DNA of 64,000 nt, from contig NZ_CP045488.1 in the NCBI RefSeq assembly GCF_009392895.1, positions 2,232,001 to 2,296,000 of the forward strand. Direction: 5' to 3'. Below the pieces are notes generated by a model, which had not been told where the DNA came from, searched no databases, and saw only the letters and a program-made list of their open reading frames with translations. Position numbers and translations under genes: made by a program. This DNA comes from Natronorubrum aibiense (GTDB taxonomy: Archaea > Halobacteriota > Halobacteria > Halobacteriales > Natrialbaceae). This document shows, piece by piece, positions 35,947-46,578 of the stretch (positions are counted from its first letter, which is position 1; each line of letters starts with the position of its first letter).

Positions 35947-36601
35947 TACCAGCTCACCTCCGCTCGAGGAGCGGCTGTCGACCACGTCACACCGCCGAAC
36001 GAACGGGATTGAACGGAACGAACTCCGCTCGTGACGGTCGTCTCCTGTCGGTTCGGGGCGGCTGCCTGTGATGAAGTACGCGTGTATGTCATTGTTGTCA
36101 CCGACCCGTGGTCGCCGATTACCGGCCGCCGGGTCTCTACTCGCTTCGTATTCGAGACAGCCCATTACTATACCACGAATAAGACAGCCGCTATTGGTTG
36201 TGTAATCCCGGATTCGGTTGCAGATCTCGCAACCAAGGTCTTATTCGCAGGACGGAGTGACGGTCGACCGACGCTCGTTCGTTCGATCGAGCACGAGTCG
36301 TACGGTCCAATGGTCGTGATCTTATCGGTCGTGCGAGAGCGCAGGGCGGCTGTTTCTTTTCCAGCTCGGATCGGGAAAGCGTACGGAAAACCGTTCATGG
36401 ACCAAATGAAACGACGCTGTCGTACGGGCAGTCGTGGCGTTCGACGTGCACTCGTCTCGCGGTCGTCAGACACAAAAGCGATGGCCAGAGAACGTGGCCA
36501 TCAATGGTGCGATTGGTTCGAACCGACGCCGTAGCCGGACAGCAGTTCCGTCCGTCTGTGTGTGCTTCCGGCTGTGCGACGTGGTTCGGAGCGATACGTG
36601 C
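35947..36601. other. Intergenic region upstream of glmS
   Basis: These 655 bases hold no convincing gene; a 101-codon minus frame at 36168-36473 has poor composition. One copy of the 19-base promoter motif lies at 36166-36184 on the minus strand. Confidence 0.55.
36166..36184 (-). promoter_or_regulatory. 19-base promoter motif, upstream of glmS
   Basis: The minus strand reads TCTTATTCGTGGTATAGTA, close to the copy upstream of the nucleotide-sugar dehydrogenase. It predicts a leader of about 196 bases before the glmS ATG. Confidence 0.65.
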
Positions 36602-37261
36602 CTACGGAACCGGGTTCTCGACGTCGTCCGATTGCGTCTGCGGCTGTTCGGACAGGATGATGACGTTCTCCCGACCGGCCGATGTCTTCTCGATCATGCC
36701 ATCGTCGTGCATCTGCGAGCAGATCCTGCTGACTTTCGACTTCGACCAGCCGGTTTTGTCAGCGATCTGATGCTGACGAATGCGACCGTCGTTTGCGACG
36801 AGCAGGCGTACGACCATTCCTTCATCGCTCAGCAGTTCCGATGGTGTGTCGGGAGAGAAATATTGATCGTACGATCGGCTTTCGGTGGGTGAGCTGTCGG
36901 CCGCTGTTGAGTCAGTCAGTGTCTCGTCCGCGACTGCTGATTCGGCGGCGTCCGCCGACACTGAGAGATGGGAGGCGAGTTCGACGTCTCGTTCCGATAG
37001 GGTCTCTGCCAGACGGACACCGACGAGGCCGCCGATCAACAGGAACAGAACCACGATCAGGGCCGCTTCCCAGAGCGTTGCAACACGAAGGAGCGACATC
37101 CAAGACAACAGTTCATCGGGCCGATCGCCAGTTCTGCGGATCGTCGATGCGACCGTCTGTCCGTCGAGATGGTAACTCAAAGCCGAGTCACTATCGGACG
37201 ATATCGTACCGTGAATCGCCCGACGTGCGGTTTTGATTCCGATCTGGGAAGTTGACACCAT
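36602..37261 (-). CDS. Membrane-anchored winged-helix transcription regulator
   Basis: This 219-residue protein has a hydrophobic helix at about residues 62-82 (WEAALIVVLFLLIGGLVGV) and a C-terminal winged-helix domain with LLVANDGRIRQHQIADKTGWSKSKVSRICSQM, visible at about residues 150-183. That domain resembles MarR/archaeal sugar-regulator HTHs. Between them is an acidic linker. A GTAAATC box about 27 bases before the ATG at 37261 supports that start over an internal ATG at residue 54. It lies between glmS and the sugar-dehydrogenase operon and is a candidate regulator of the glycan genes; targets are unknown. Confidence 0.8.
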   Translation of the reverse strand: MVSTSQIGIKTARRAIHGTISSDSDSALSYHLDGQTVASTIRRTGDRPDELLSWMSLLRVATLWEAALIVVLFLLIGGLVGVRLAETLSERDVELASHLSVSADAAESAVADETLTDSTAADSSPTESRSYDQYFSPDTPSELLSDEGMVVRLLVANDGRIRQHQIADKTGWSKSKVSRICSQMHDDGMIEKTSAGRENVIILSEQPQTQSDDVENPVP

Positions 37262-37357
37262 AGGTTTCGCGGTTCTGATTTACGATCGGTGCGTGCGTGT
37301 GCCGACCGCATCGGAACGAGGACGGCGGGTGTCTTCATTATGGATTCGCATAGTCTG

Positions 37358-37376
37358 GTTTAACAACGGTTTAAAC
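37358..37376 (+). promoter_or_regulatory. Variant of the 19-base promoter motif
   Basis: The plus strand reads GTTTAACAACGGTTTAAAC, with the same GTTTAAC-N5 arrangement but TTTAAAC, itself a good haloarchaeal TATA sequence, in the second half. It lies 109 bases before the stronger copy. Confidence 0.45.
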
Positions 37377-37466
37377 GCTCACAGCGTCGATTTTCCGCGT
37401 CTCCTGCATAGCGGGCTGTACCCCACATAGCAACCGGATATCTCGTCAGATGACCGTGCTACAACC

Positions 37467-37485
37467 GTTTATTCGCGGTATAGTA
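37467..37485 (+). promoter_or_regulatory. 19-base promoter motif, upstream of sugar dehydrogenase operon
   Basis: The plus strand reads GTTTATTCGCGGTATAGTA. It predicts transcription from about 37509 and a leader of about 92 bases before the ATG at 37601. Confidence 0.68.
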
Positions 37486-37600
37486 AACCCCGAACGCCGA
37501 ATGATACGTTTTGAGGAGTATCCATCAGTTCGGACGATGCATCGAACTGAAGCTACCGTCGCACCCGGTCGTGTGACGGTCTCGAGACACCGTATCATCC

Positions 37601-39001
<1,401 letters not shown>

Positions 39002-39044
39002 GCCACCACAGTCACGCCGTCGCAGGCGCGGAGGTGAAGTGACG

Positions 39045-40118
39045 ATGCGCGTCGTGGTGACGATTCAACACCCCGGCCATGTCCACTTCTTCCGCCACTC
39101 GATCGCGGAACTGCGCGCCCGTGGCCACGAGGTACACGTCTTCGCTCGTGAAAGCGACGTGGCGATTGCGCTGCTCGAGGCCTACGACATCGACCACGAG
39201 GTGCTGGCCGGCGAGTCGGGATCGTTGCTCTCGCTTGCGACCGTGCAGGCGACCTACGAGTTGCGCCTGCTGGCGCGAGCGCGACGGATCGAGCCGGACG
39301 TGATCACGGCCATCGGCGGCGTCGCCGCTGCCCACGTGGCGTCGGTGCTCGGGACGAAGAGCGTCGTCTTCTACGACACCGAACACGCGACGCTCATCAC
39401 TAAACTCGCCTACCCGTTCGCGGACGTGATCTGTACGCCGTCGTGTTACCGAAGCGAGATCGGGCCGGCCCAGCGGACCTACCCGGGGTATCACGAACTC
39501 GCTTATCTCCACCCCGACCGCTTCGAGCCCGACCCGACTGTTCGCGAGGAAGTCTGCCTCGAGCCCGACGAACGGTTCGCCCTCGTTCGACTCAGCAGTT
39601 GGGAAGCCTCACACGACGTCGGCCACGGCGGCTTCGACGACCCGCGAGAGGTCATCGATCGACTCGAGGCCGCGGGCTGTTCGGTCCGTCTCACGGCGGA
39701 AGGCGAGCCGCCGGCCGACCTCGAGTCCTACCAGTTCACGGCCCCGCCGGAGCGGATGCACGATCTGCTCGCCGCCGCCGACATCGTCGTCAGCGAGGGG
39801 GCGACGACCGCCGCCGAGGCTGCGGTGCTCGGCACGCCGGCGATCTACGTGAACCCGGCGTCGCTCGGCTACACGGCCGACCTCGAGTCCGAATACGGGC
39901 TGTTGTTCGGGTTCAACGGCCCCGATCGTCACACGCGCGCGCTCGAGAAGACGGATGCGGTTCTCGAGGAGCCCGCCGAGACGTGGACACAGCGACGCGA
40001 GCGCCTGCTCGAGGACCGCATCGACGTGACGGAGTTCGTCGTCCAGCAACTCGAGACGGTCGCGGGACCGCAGGCGTCGAACCGATCGCCTTCGTCACCC
40101 AATCCAAGCGAATCATGA
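39045..40118 (+). CDS. DUF354 protein (GT-B-like)
   Basis: This 357-residue protein starts MRVVVTIQHPGHVHFFRHSI and belongs to DUF354, whose fold is related to GT-B enzymes such as MurG and the 2-epimerase WecB. A C-terminal nucleotide-sugar-like site is seen in AAADIVVSEGATTAAEAAVLGTPAIY (about residues 245-270). It is probably a glycosyltransferase or sugar-nucleotide-handling enzyme. A strong Shine-Dalgarno GGAGGTGA precedes the ATG by five bases, and the gene overlaps the next by four bases (ATGA). Confidence 0.88.
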   Translation: MRVVVTIQHPGHVHFFRHSIAELRARGHEVHVFARESDVAIALLEAYDIDHEVLAGESGSLLSLATVQATYELRLLARARRIEPDVITAIGGVAAAHVASVLGTKSVVFYDTEHATLITKLAYPFADVICTPSCYRSEIGPAQRTYPGYHELAYLHPDRFEPDPTVREEVCLEPDERFALVRLSSWEASHDVGHGGFDDPREVIDRLEAAGCSVRLTAEGEPPADLESYQFTAPPERMHDLLAAADIVVSEGATTAAEAAVLGTPAIYVNPASLGYTADLESEYGLLFGFNGPDRHTRALEKTDAVLEEPAETWTQRRERLLEDRIDVTEFVVQQLETVAGPQASNRSPSSPNPSES

Positions 40119-41077
40119 AGGTCCTTCAAGTGGTCACCTCGCCGCGGCCGTTTTTCGACCAGCAGGTGTCGGCACTCGAGGCTCGCGGTATCGACTGTAC
40201 CGTCTGCAGCGTTCCCGGCGCACACCGCGGCGATTCGACCCGCTCGCTGACTGACTACGCGCGGTTCTATCCGAAACTGCTCTCGGAACTTCGCTCCGGA
40301 GCGTACGATCTGGTGCACGCGAACTACGGACTCGTCGCGCCGTTCGCTCTCGCACAGCCGATTCGGCCGGTCGTTCTGACGCTGTGGGGTACGGATCTGA
40401 TGAGCGACCACTCGTGGCTGCGCTCGCTCAGCCAGTTCAGCGCCCGCCGCGCGAGCGCGACGGTCGTGCCGAGTCGAACGATGGCGCGCGCGCTCGAGGC
40501 CGATCACGAACTGATCCCGTTCGGGGTCGATACGGACCTGTTCAGACCGATGCCGAAAGAGGATGCTCGAGCCCACGTCGGCTGGGAAACCGATCGACCG
40601 ATCGCGCTCTTTCCGTACGATCCCAGCCGCGACGTGAAAGACTACGACCGCGCTCGTCAGCTCGTCGAGCTCGCCGACGTCGATCTCGAGCTTCGCGCGG
40701 TCACCGGCGTCGACCACGATAAAATACCCTACTATATGAACGCAAGCGATGTTCTGCTCGTCACCTCAAAACGGGAGAGTGGACCGATGGTCGTCAAAGA
40801 AGCCGCCGCGTGTACCCTGCCGATCGTTTCGACCGACGTCGGATTCGTCCGCGAGACGATCGATGACGTCCGAAACTGCGTCGTCAGCGACGACGACGGC
40901 GCGTTGATCGACGGTCTCGAGACGGTCGTCGACTCGGATCGCAGGGCAAACGGCCGCGACGTAATCGACGGCCTCGGTGTCGACGCGCTGGGCGCAGACC
41001 TGCACGAACTGTACCGCCGCGTTCTCGACCGAGACGAACCGACTGGCCATCGAACGGGGGTCGAACATGGGGTATAA
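40115..41077 (+). CDS. Family 4 glycosyltransferase
   Basis: This 320-residue GT-B enzyme has the N-terminal acceptor domain MKVLQVVTSPRPFFDQQV and the C-terminal donor signature YYMNASDVLLVTSKRESGPMVVKEAAAC (about residues 208-235). The E-x7-E pair of GT4 is visible there. It probably extends the glycan in the cytoplasm. It overlaps the upstream gene by four bases and the downstream membrane gene by eleven, so the four genes form one translationally coupled operon. Confidence 0.9.
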   Translation: MKVLQVVTSPRPFFDQQVSALEARGIDCTVCSVPGAHRGDSTRSLTDYARFYPKLLSELRSGAYDLVHANYGLVAPFALAQPIRPVVLTLWGTDLMSDHSWLRSLSQFSARRASATVVPSRTMARALEADHELIPFGVDTDLFRPMPKEDARAHVGWETDRPIALFPYDPSRDVKDYDRARQLVELADVDLELRAVTGVDHDKIPYYMNASDVLLVTSKRESGPMVVKEAAACTLPIVSTDVGFVRETIDDVRNCVVSDDDGALIDGLETVVDSDRRANGRDVIDGLGVDALGADLHELYRRVLDRDEPTGHRTGVEHGV

Positions 41078-43046
41078 GTCGCTCTCGGAGTTGCGCCCGC
41101 TTCGACTCGATACCGTCGCAGCGATCGGCGGATTGCTGATTGCACTGGTGTTGTTCCCGCTGCGGTTTTTCGCATCACAGCTGTACATCAACACCGTCCC
41201 ACTCGTACTCGGGACGGCGTGTATCCTGTATCTCGTCACACTGTATCAACAAGACAATACGGACGCGTTCCCGACGCTTCCGTCGACGGTTTCGATGGCA
41301 CTGCCGGCTGTCGTTCTGAGTGGACTCGCGGGACTCGTCCTCTTGACGGCGATTCAGGGCACGCGGACACCGATTTTCTTCGGCGTAGCGGGCGTCATTG
41401 GAACGCTCCTGCTCGGGCAGATCGTGTTCGTGAGCGACCGCGAGTTCACTCCCGGACTCCTCTTGCTCCAGATCGTCCTCTTTGCGTTCGTCTTCCGGGC
41501 TACCGCGCTGTACGCGACGACAGGTCACATCGGCATCGACATCTGGACCCACGCAGAGCTTATTCAGGCGATCCTCGAGGAGCAATCCGTCACTGGCATC
41601 GCCGACAACAAACACTACGGATCGCCGTTTTACCACCTGTTGGTCGCCGCCTCGTCGCTGCTCTACGACGTCCCGATCCGCGCTGCTCTGTATCTCTCCG
41701 TCGGACTCGTAATGCCCGTGTCGGTGTTGCTCGTCTACGCGACCACGAACCTGCTCGTCTCACAGCGGTGGGCCGTGTTGGCGACGGCGCTCTTCGCGCT
41801 GGGCAGTCACGTCACGCGATGGGGGCTGCATCTCATCCCCACGAGTCTGGGACTCGTCTTCTTCCTCGGCATGCTGTATGCGTTGATCCGAGTCATGCGA
41901 ATCGAGTACACGATTCGTGACTTCTCGTTGCTGTTGCTGATGAGCGTCGCCGTCATCCTCACGCATCAGGTGTCGACGTTCATCATGCTCGTGTTGTTGC
42001 TCGCGGCGTTTCTCGCCCAGCTCGTCTTCGAGGTCGGTCCTCTCGGGCTCACGCGGTTCGACACGAGCGTCTTCCGGGCGAAAAAGCCGGTTAACCTCGT
42101 CGGCCTCGTCGCCTTCAACGTCGGGCTGACGATCTTCGTCTGGTCGCTGACCCCTTACGGACAGCAGTCGTTCCTAGCAACCGTCCTGAGTTTCTTCAGC
42201 CAGACGCTCGAGGAGAGTGCCGGCTTCCTCAATCTCGCAAGTTCCTCCTCGTCCGAGCCGGCCGAAGCAGGTGCCGAGGCGGCCCCGACGTTGCTCGAGC
42301 AGGTCGTGCCGTACATAGACACGCTCGGCTTCCTGCTCTTGCTCGGGATAACGTTCGTCGGCTGTCTGTACGTCGTCCACAGACGGCGTGCGGAACAATC
42401 CGTGTTCACGCTCTTGCTGGCAGCGGCGTTCATGCTGGTGTTCGTGCTTGGCCTGCCGATGTTCGGGATTCGAAACTTCATTCCGACTCGCTGGTTCGCG
42501 TTCCTGTTCGCACCGATGGCGATCCTCGGTGCAATCGGCCTGCGGACGCTCAGACAGGGGCTCAAGCCCGAGCTCGTCGCGTCCGTGCTCTTGCTGCTCG
42601 TCCTCGTCTATCCGGGGGCGATGGTAGTCGCCGTCGAGAGTAACGCAGATAACCCAGTCTTCGACCAGCAACACGAGCGCCTCGCCTACGACGAATCGGA
42701 ACTCGCCGCAGTCAAATCGATCGGCGAGCTAACCGGGTCGCCGAGCGGACAGGAGATCCGGCCGGACCAGCAACTCCACACCGACCACCCCTACCAGACG
42801 TTGATCAGTCGGACCGGCGCGTATCCGTCGACGACGACAGCGACGGTGCCCGACGATGGCACCGCCGAACACGACTACGTCGTTTATCGGTCGGCACAGT
42901 CGACCAGCGCGACGTACTTCAACAACGCCGATGGCCACGGCCGAATCGAGCGAATCTCCCAGTCGCGACTCTGTGGGCCGACACAGGCAACGGTCTACAC
43001 GAACGGTGACGTGACGATGTGTGCGGCGTCGCCAGCGTCTCGGTAA
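41067..43046 (+). CDS. Polytopic GT-C-like membrane protein
   Basis: This 659-residue protein has about 12-13 membrane helices. An early extracytoplasmic loop contains GHIGIDIWTHAELIQAI, an Asp/His-rich motif placed where GT-C glycosyltransferases such as ArnT or Pmt keep catalytic acids. A soluble domain of about 100 residues ends the protein. It could transfer sugars from a polyprenyl-phosphate carrier outside the cell or polymerise repeat units; the family is not firmly recognised. It overlaps the GT4 gene by eleven bases. Confidence 0.75.
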   Translation: MGYKSLSELRPLRLDTVAAIGGLLIALVLFPLRFFASQLYINTVPLVLGTACILYLVTLYQQDNTDAFPTLPSTVSMALPAVVLSGLAGLVLLTAIQGTRTPIFFGVAGVIGTLLLGQIVFVSDREFTPGLLLLQIVLFAFVFRATALYATTGHIGIDIWTHAELIQAILEEQSVTGIADNKHYGSPFYHLLVAASSLLYDVPIRAALYLSVGLVMPVSVLLVYATTNLLVSQRWAVLATALFALGSHVTRWGLHLIPTSLGLVFFLGMLYALIRVMRIEYTIRDFSLLLLMSVAVILTHQVSTFIMLVLLLAAFLAQLVFEVGPLGLTRFDTSVFRAKKPVNLVGLVAFNVGLTIFVWSLTPYGQQSFLATVLSFFSQTLEESAGFLNLASSSSSEPAEAGAEAAPTLLEQVVPYIDTLGFLLLLGITFVGCLYVVHRRRAEQSVFTLLLAAAFMLVFVLGLPMFGIRNFIPTRWFAFLFAPMAILGAIGLRTLRQGLKPELVASVLLLLVLVYPGAMVVAVESNADNPVFDQQHERLAYDESELAAVKSIGELTGSPSGQEIRPDQQLHTDHPYQTLISRTGAYPSTTTATVPDDGTAEHDYVVYRSAQSTSATYFNNADGHGRIERISQSRLCGPTQATVYTNGDVTMCAASPASR

Positions 43047-43884
43047 CGCTACTTATTCTCGAGCGGTGGTTTCTCGCCGATCACACGTCAGCGCAACCAG
43101 TCTGCAGTAGGGGATCGCTCTGTGTTCCTCGAGTGCGCCACAAAATCGGATCGATCATCCTCGAGTGGCATCCCATACTCATCACCGCTACCGATCGGCT
43201 CAAACAGATTACACACGTCCTCGAGTCGGCCGATCGAGTGAAACTGCCCGTCGGCCAGCCCGACCGCCACACCCTGCTGGTGGTGTCACGTGCCACCGGC
43301 CTCGCGCGGGCGCAAACACAAGTCGCCAAAACAACACAGCGCCAAAACAACACAGACAGCGACGATTCACCGCTCGCCTCGAGACCGCGAGTGACGAGCC
43401 GTGACGCACTCGTGGCCACTGAATGGCCTGCGACAGTCGCTGCGAAAGCGACGCGCTGCGTGTCGTCAGCTGCGTCGCAGTCGGTTTGAACATCGACCAT
43501 TGCTTCCGATTCGTTTCCACGCCGTGTCGCCTGTCCACACTCGAGTGGCAGTTCTCGCTAGCACGGGCTGTGCAAGGGCTCGTGATGATTCAGCGCGATC
43601 ACGTGACGACCGTTCGGCCGGGCCGGCCACTCTCTCGAGGGTGCGGGCGATCGTTCCCGCTCAGTGAGCACGCTCTCGAGCGGGTCGATGAGTAGCGAAC
43701 GACACCTGCGCAGCCACTGCTGACGGGTGCCAATGCCACAGCACAACCGTATCAATCGGTGATCTAGCCATTGTCTGCCAAAGGAGTTCTGTAGTCGGCA
43801 TCGATCACCGAACAATCATCGCTACAAAAGCCGACAGTGGGGAGTCAGGAGCGAACGTAATCTACGTCGACGCTCCTCCGCCGA
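43047..43884. other. 838-base gap, no recognised gene
   Basis: No open frame here has convincing protein character. A tandem pair CAAAACAACACAG occurs near 43327-43354. A 60-codon minus frame at 43088-43270 has an acidic, plausible composition but no recognised family. The stretch may be decayed coding sequence. Confidence 0.5.
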
Positions 43885-44874
43885 TTATTCGATCACGATC
43901 GGCAGGTGAATCGTTCGATATGCGTTCTCAGCTGTCGGCGTCGCCGGTGGCTCGTCATCGTAGAGCAGGAGTGTCAGTCGAAACTCCTCGCCTTGCATCG
44001 TCGGTGTGACCTCGAGTGTCTGCTGCTGTGTGTCGCCGTCAGTGACTGTCACTGACTGTCTGTCCATCTCTGCCGTTTCCTGGACGGTCACGTCGTCACC
44101 GTCGTAGCTCACGCGCTCGAGCAGGACGACGGTCGTGTACGTCCGTTCGTCGTGTTCCTGGTTCGTGATCGTTGTCTGCAACTCCTGTGTTTCGCCAGCG
44201 GTGTACGTCGCTTCGTACATGGTATCGATGTCACCGGAAACGGGGTCCGTTTCGACCGAAAATTCGGTGAATCCAGCAGACTGTGGTGGATTCGCGACCG
44301 CAAACCCACCGCTTGCGACCAACAGGGCCAATGCGATCACGATCGCCACGTTGTACGGTCGAGTGTTCGTCTGCTCGTAGGCAGCGTGTCGTCGTTGGGT
44401 GAAAAACAGTCCACCCACCGAAAGCGATGGTGTGAACCGTTGGGCAGGTGGACACCGATAGCGAGATCCGATCGCGACAAGTGATAGCACGACAGTGACC
44501 AACGCAATCCCGGAGAGTATCGTCTCGAGCGCCAAACCCCAGGGGGTTACGGACGCGAAAAGGGTAATCGCCGATGCAAGGGCAATACTAAAGACTGCCG
44601 ACAGGACGAGTCGCTCAACTGTTTCCAATCCGCCAGTCACCAACAACGGATTTCCGAGTCCGGTTTTCTCTTCGTCGAACGACTGGTACTCGTCGTTCGG
44701 CTTGTCCGGAAACATGGCTGAGACGAGCGCATAGCCGGGAAAGAAGAGGATAAGTGGAATCGTCAGCAGTATTCTTGCATAGCCTTCTACGCCAGAAAAT
44801 ATTCCGAACGTGAGGCCGCCAGTAATCACGATGACGACTGTGAGATCGAAAAACCACCAGTGATTGTCGCTCAT
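43885..44874 (-). CDS. DUF1616 membrane protein
   Basis: This 329-residue protein starts MSDNHWWFFDLTVVIVITGG. Two helices, the family stretch LLTIPLILFFPGYALVSAMFP, further helices around residues 105-155 and one near residue 205 are followed by a soluble beta-rich domain at the C-terminus facing outward. DUF1616 proteins occur beside S-layer, glycan and sugar-transfer genes in archaea, but their function is unknown. The start at 44874 is chosen over an ATG four codons upstream because the promoter motif centre lies 32 bases before it, as at other sites. Confidence 0.85.
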   Translation of the reverse strand: MSDNHWWFFDLTVVIVITGGLTFGIFSGVEGYARILLTIPLILFFPGYALVSAMFPDKPNDEYQSFDEEKTGLGNPLLVTGGLETVERLVLSAVFSIALASAITLFASVTPWGLALETILSGIALVTVVLSLVAIGSRYRCPPAQRFTPSLSVGGLFFTQRRHAAYEQTNTRPYNVAIVIALALLVASGGFAVANPPQSAGFTEFSVETDPVSGDIDTMYEATYTAGETQELQTTITNQEHDERTYTTVVLLERVSYDGDDVTVQETAEMDRQSVTVTDGDTQQQTLEVTPTMQGEEFRLTLLLYDDEPPATPTAENAYRTIHLPIVIE

Positions 44875-44902
44875 TTTGTCGATCATCGGTCCGGTGACGG
44901 TT

Positions 44903-44921
44903 TATTATCACCCCGGTAAGC
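44903..44921 (-). promoter_or_regulatory. 19-base promoter motif, upstream of DUF1616 gene
   Basis: The minus strand reads GCTTACCGGGGTGATAATA. Its TATA half is centred 32 bases before the ATG at 44874, predicting a leader of about 5 bases. Confidence 0.68.
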
Positions 44922-45262
44922 CCCGTTCGAACGAGTCGGTCTGACAGCCGTCTGACGCTCATCTATAACATTCTCGACAGTGCGTTGTCTCGAGTCCTAT
45001 TTGACGGATTTAAACAATCAAGAGAAGCAGAACAGTCGTGAATTGGATCTGATTTTGGAGAACATATTATCCGAGATAGTGAGAAATAAATTCGGGAACT
45101 CATTTTGAATATTACCTATTCAATGCCTTAGAGACAGATATACGCAGTTTTGAAATCACCAAAAACGTAATTCTCGCTCGTGAAAATACTGAAAATGAAG
45201 ATCACTGAAATGTACGGATCCAATCCTTTATTACCCACTTCTGTTTAGGGGAGACTGGTGCG
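44922..45262. other. AT-rich intergenic segment
   Basis: From about 45000 to 45240 the composition is strikingly AT-rich, with many short A and T runs. No gene or known element was recognised. It precedes the DUF7344-type regulator. Confidence 0.55.
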
Positions 45263-45850
45263 ATGAAATCGACACATATCAGCTCGGAACAACAGGATGA
45301 GGCAGACACGGGCGGCGAAACAGAGTGTGCTGCCGAAGAGCCTACGTTCTCGAAGGACGAAATCTTTCATCTGCTACAAAACGAACGCCGTCGGTTGGTC
45401 CTCAGATATCTTCGCGATAAAGAAGGGCCAGTTCGTATGCGTGACATCGCAGAACAGGTCGCGGCGTGGGAACACGATACGACTGTCGAAAAGCTCACCT
45501 CGACACAGCGACAGCGTGTCTACATTCCGCTTTACCAGTCTCATCTGTCGAAGCTCGACGAGGCAGGGATTATCGATTACCAGCAAAACCGTGGTATCGT
45601 CGTCCGAAAACCACTGGCTGATCAGGTCGATCAGTATCTGCAGATCGAGCCATCGGCCGAACAGCCGGACGACCAGTCGTCCGATACGGACTGGGACGAC
45701 TACTACATCAGTGCGACAGTCCTCTGTTATGTCGTCTTGATCGGTGCCGTCATCGAACTACCGTTCCTCTCGCTCCTCTCTGGAATCGCGTTGAGCGCGT
45801 CGATTCTCCTGCTCTTTACCGTGTTGACTATCAGTCGTCTTCTCAACTGA
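45263..45850 (+). CDS. DUF7344-type winged-helix protein with two C-terminal helices
   Basis: This 195-residue protein has a winged-helix domain (FHLLQNERRRLVLRYLRD to LDEAGIIDYQQNRGIVV, about residues 33-115), typical of the haloarchaeal DUF7344 family. Two hydrophobic helices at the C-terminus probably anchor it in the membrane. It is likely a transcription regulator of nearby glycan genes (inference). It converges with a related gene, the stop codons being 14 bases apart. Codon use and GC are lower than in the flanking operons. Confidence 0.85.
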   Translation: MKSTHISSEQQDEADTGGETECAAEEPTFSKDEIFHLLQNERRRLVLRYLRDKEGPVRMRDIAEQVAAWEHDTTVEKLTSTQRQRVYIPLYQSHLSKLDEAGIIDYQQNRGIVVRKPLADQVDQYLQIEPSAEQPDDQSSDTDWDDYYISATVLCYVVLIGAVIELPFLSLLSGIALSASILLLFTVLTISRLLN

Positions 45851-45864
45851 GGGCAACTCCCAGT

Positions 45865-46407
45865 CTATAGAACGCCCGAGACGAGCGAAACCGGATCAAT
45901 GGCTGTAGAGAAAACGAGCACCGATACAGCGAGCGATGAAACAGCACCCAGTAGAATAAGCATGAAAAACAGTTTGCGCAACGACGCCCACTGAAAACCC
46001 GCTGACAGCCGTGATTCTGTGCTCGCATGGGACATTTGACAGTCGATCACACCTTGCTCGGTGTCGAACTCGATATACCCAGACGTATCGAGTTCCGGGA
46101 GCCGATCCTGATGAAGTTTTTCGTGAACGGTTGCCCAGGTGTCGATCGGTGGTCGTGCAGGCTGGACTAGCTGATCAGTTACTTCATCAACGGTTGTAGG
46201 CGTATGCATCTCGTCTAGAACACCGACGAGTGCAGTATCCGACTCAGGGATGAATTCCGCAGCACGCTCCGCCGTCCCACTCGTCTCTGAGAGATTACTC
46301 GGAGGTGAGTAATAGATCGTAACCTCCGAAGGAGTCTCTGCATCCCCCGGCCGCTCCTCGGGTGAATCGTCCGTCGAAGAGCGAAGCCAAGACGGTGTCA
46401 GACGCAT
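45865..46407 (-). CDS. DUF7344-like membrane-anchored regulator
   Basis: This 180-residue protein has a wHTH-like core (ALVGVLDEMHTPTTVDEVTDQL with TWATVHEKLHQDRLPELDTSGYIEFD, about residues 73-145) and two C-terminal hydrophobic helices, the same plan as the convergent neighbour. A TATATA box at 46431-46436 lies about 27 bases before the ATG at 46407 (MRLTPSWLRSS), so that start is preferred over an ATG 13 codons upstream. It probably regulates transcription; the DNA target is unknown. Confidence 0.8.
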   Translation of the reverse strand: MRLTPSWLRSSTDDSPEERPGDAETPSEVTIYYSPPSNLSETSGTAERAAEFIPESDTALVGVLDEMHTPTTVDEVTDQLVQPARPPIDTWATVHEKLHQDRLPELDTSGYIEFDTEQGVIDCQMSHASTESRLSAGFQWASLRKLFFMLILLGAVSSLAVSVLVFSTAIDPVSLVSGVL

Positions 46408-46578
46408 ATTCCATGCTAGAATCCATTGGTATATAAGTATTCTCACGGTTCCATGATTACGGAAGATCTATCTTCGTCTTAGAGCGTTTCGTTCTCGCAC
46501 TAGACGTGATCCAGAACGTGCAACAAGTGTTAATAGCCTGCTATCTATCAGATCCTGTTACTCTTCGTAAATATGGTA

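Larger units (their letters stand above)
37262..37600. other. Regulatory region upstream of the glycan operon
   Basis: These 339 bases contain no convincing gene but carry one strong promoter motif (37467-37485) and one weaker variant (37358-37376), both pointing toward the nucleotide-sugar dehydrogenase. Confidence 0.6.

Noticed and set aside
35947-36184. glmS ribozyme/riboswitch in the long leader
   Set aside because: No glmS-ribozyme core was recognised and these ribozymes are bacterial; only a long leader is suggested.
36168-36473. 101-codon minus frame upstream of glmS
   Set aside because: Its composition is basic and serine/arginine-rich, unlike haloarchaeal proteins, and it overlaps the promoter motif.
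43088-43270. 60-codon minus frame with acidic composition
   Set aside because: It has a GTG start, no recognised motif and no promoter or neighbour support; kept only as a note on the gap at 43047-43884.
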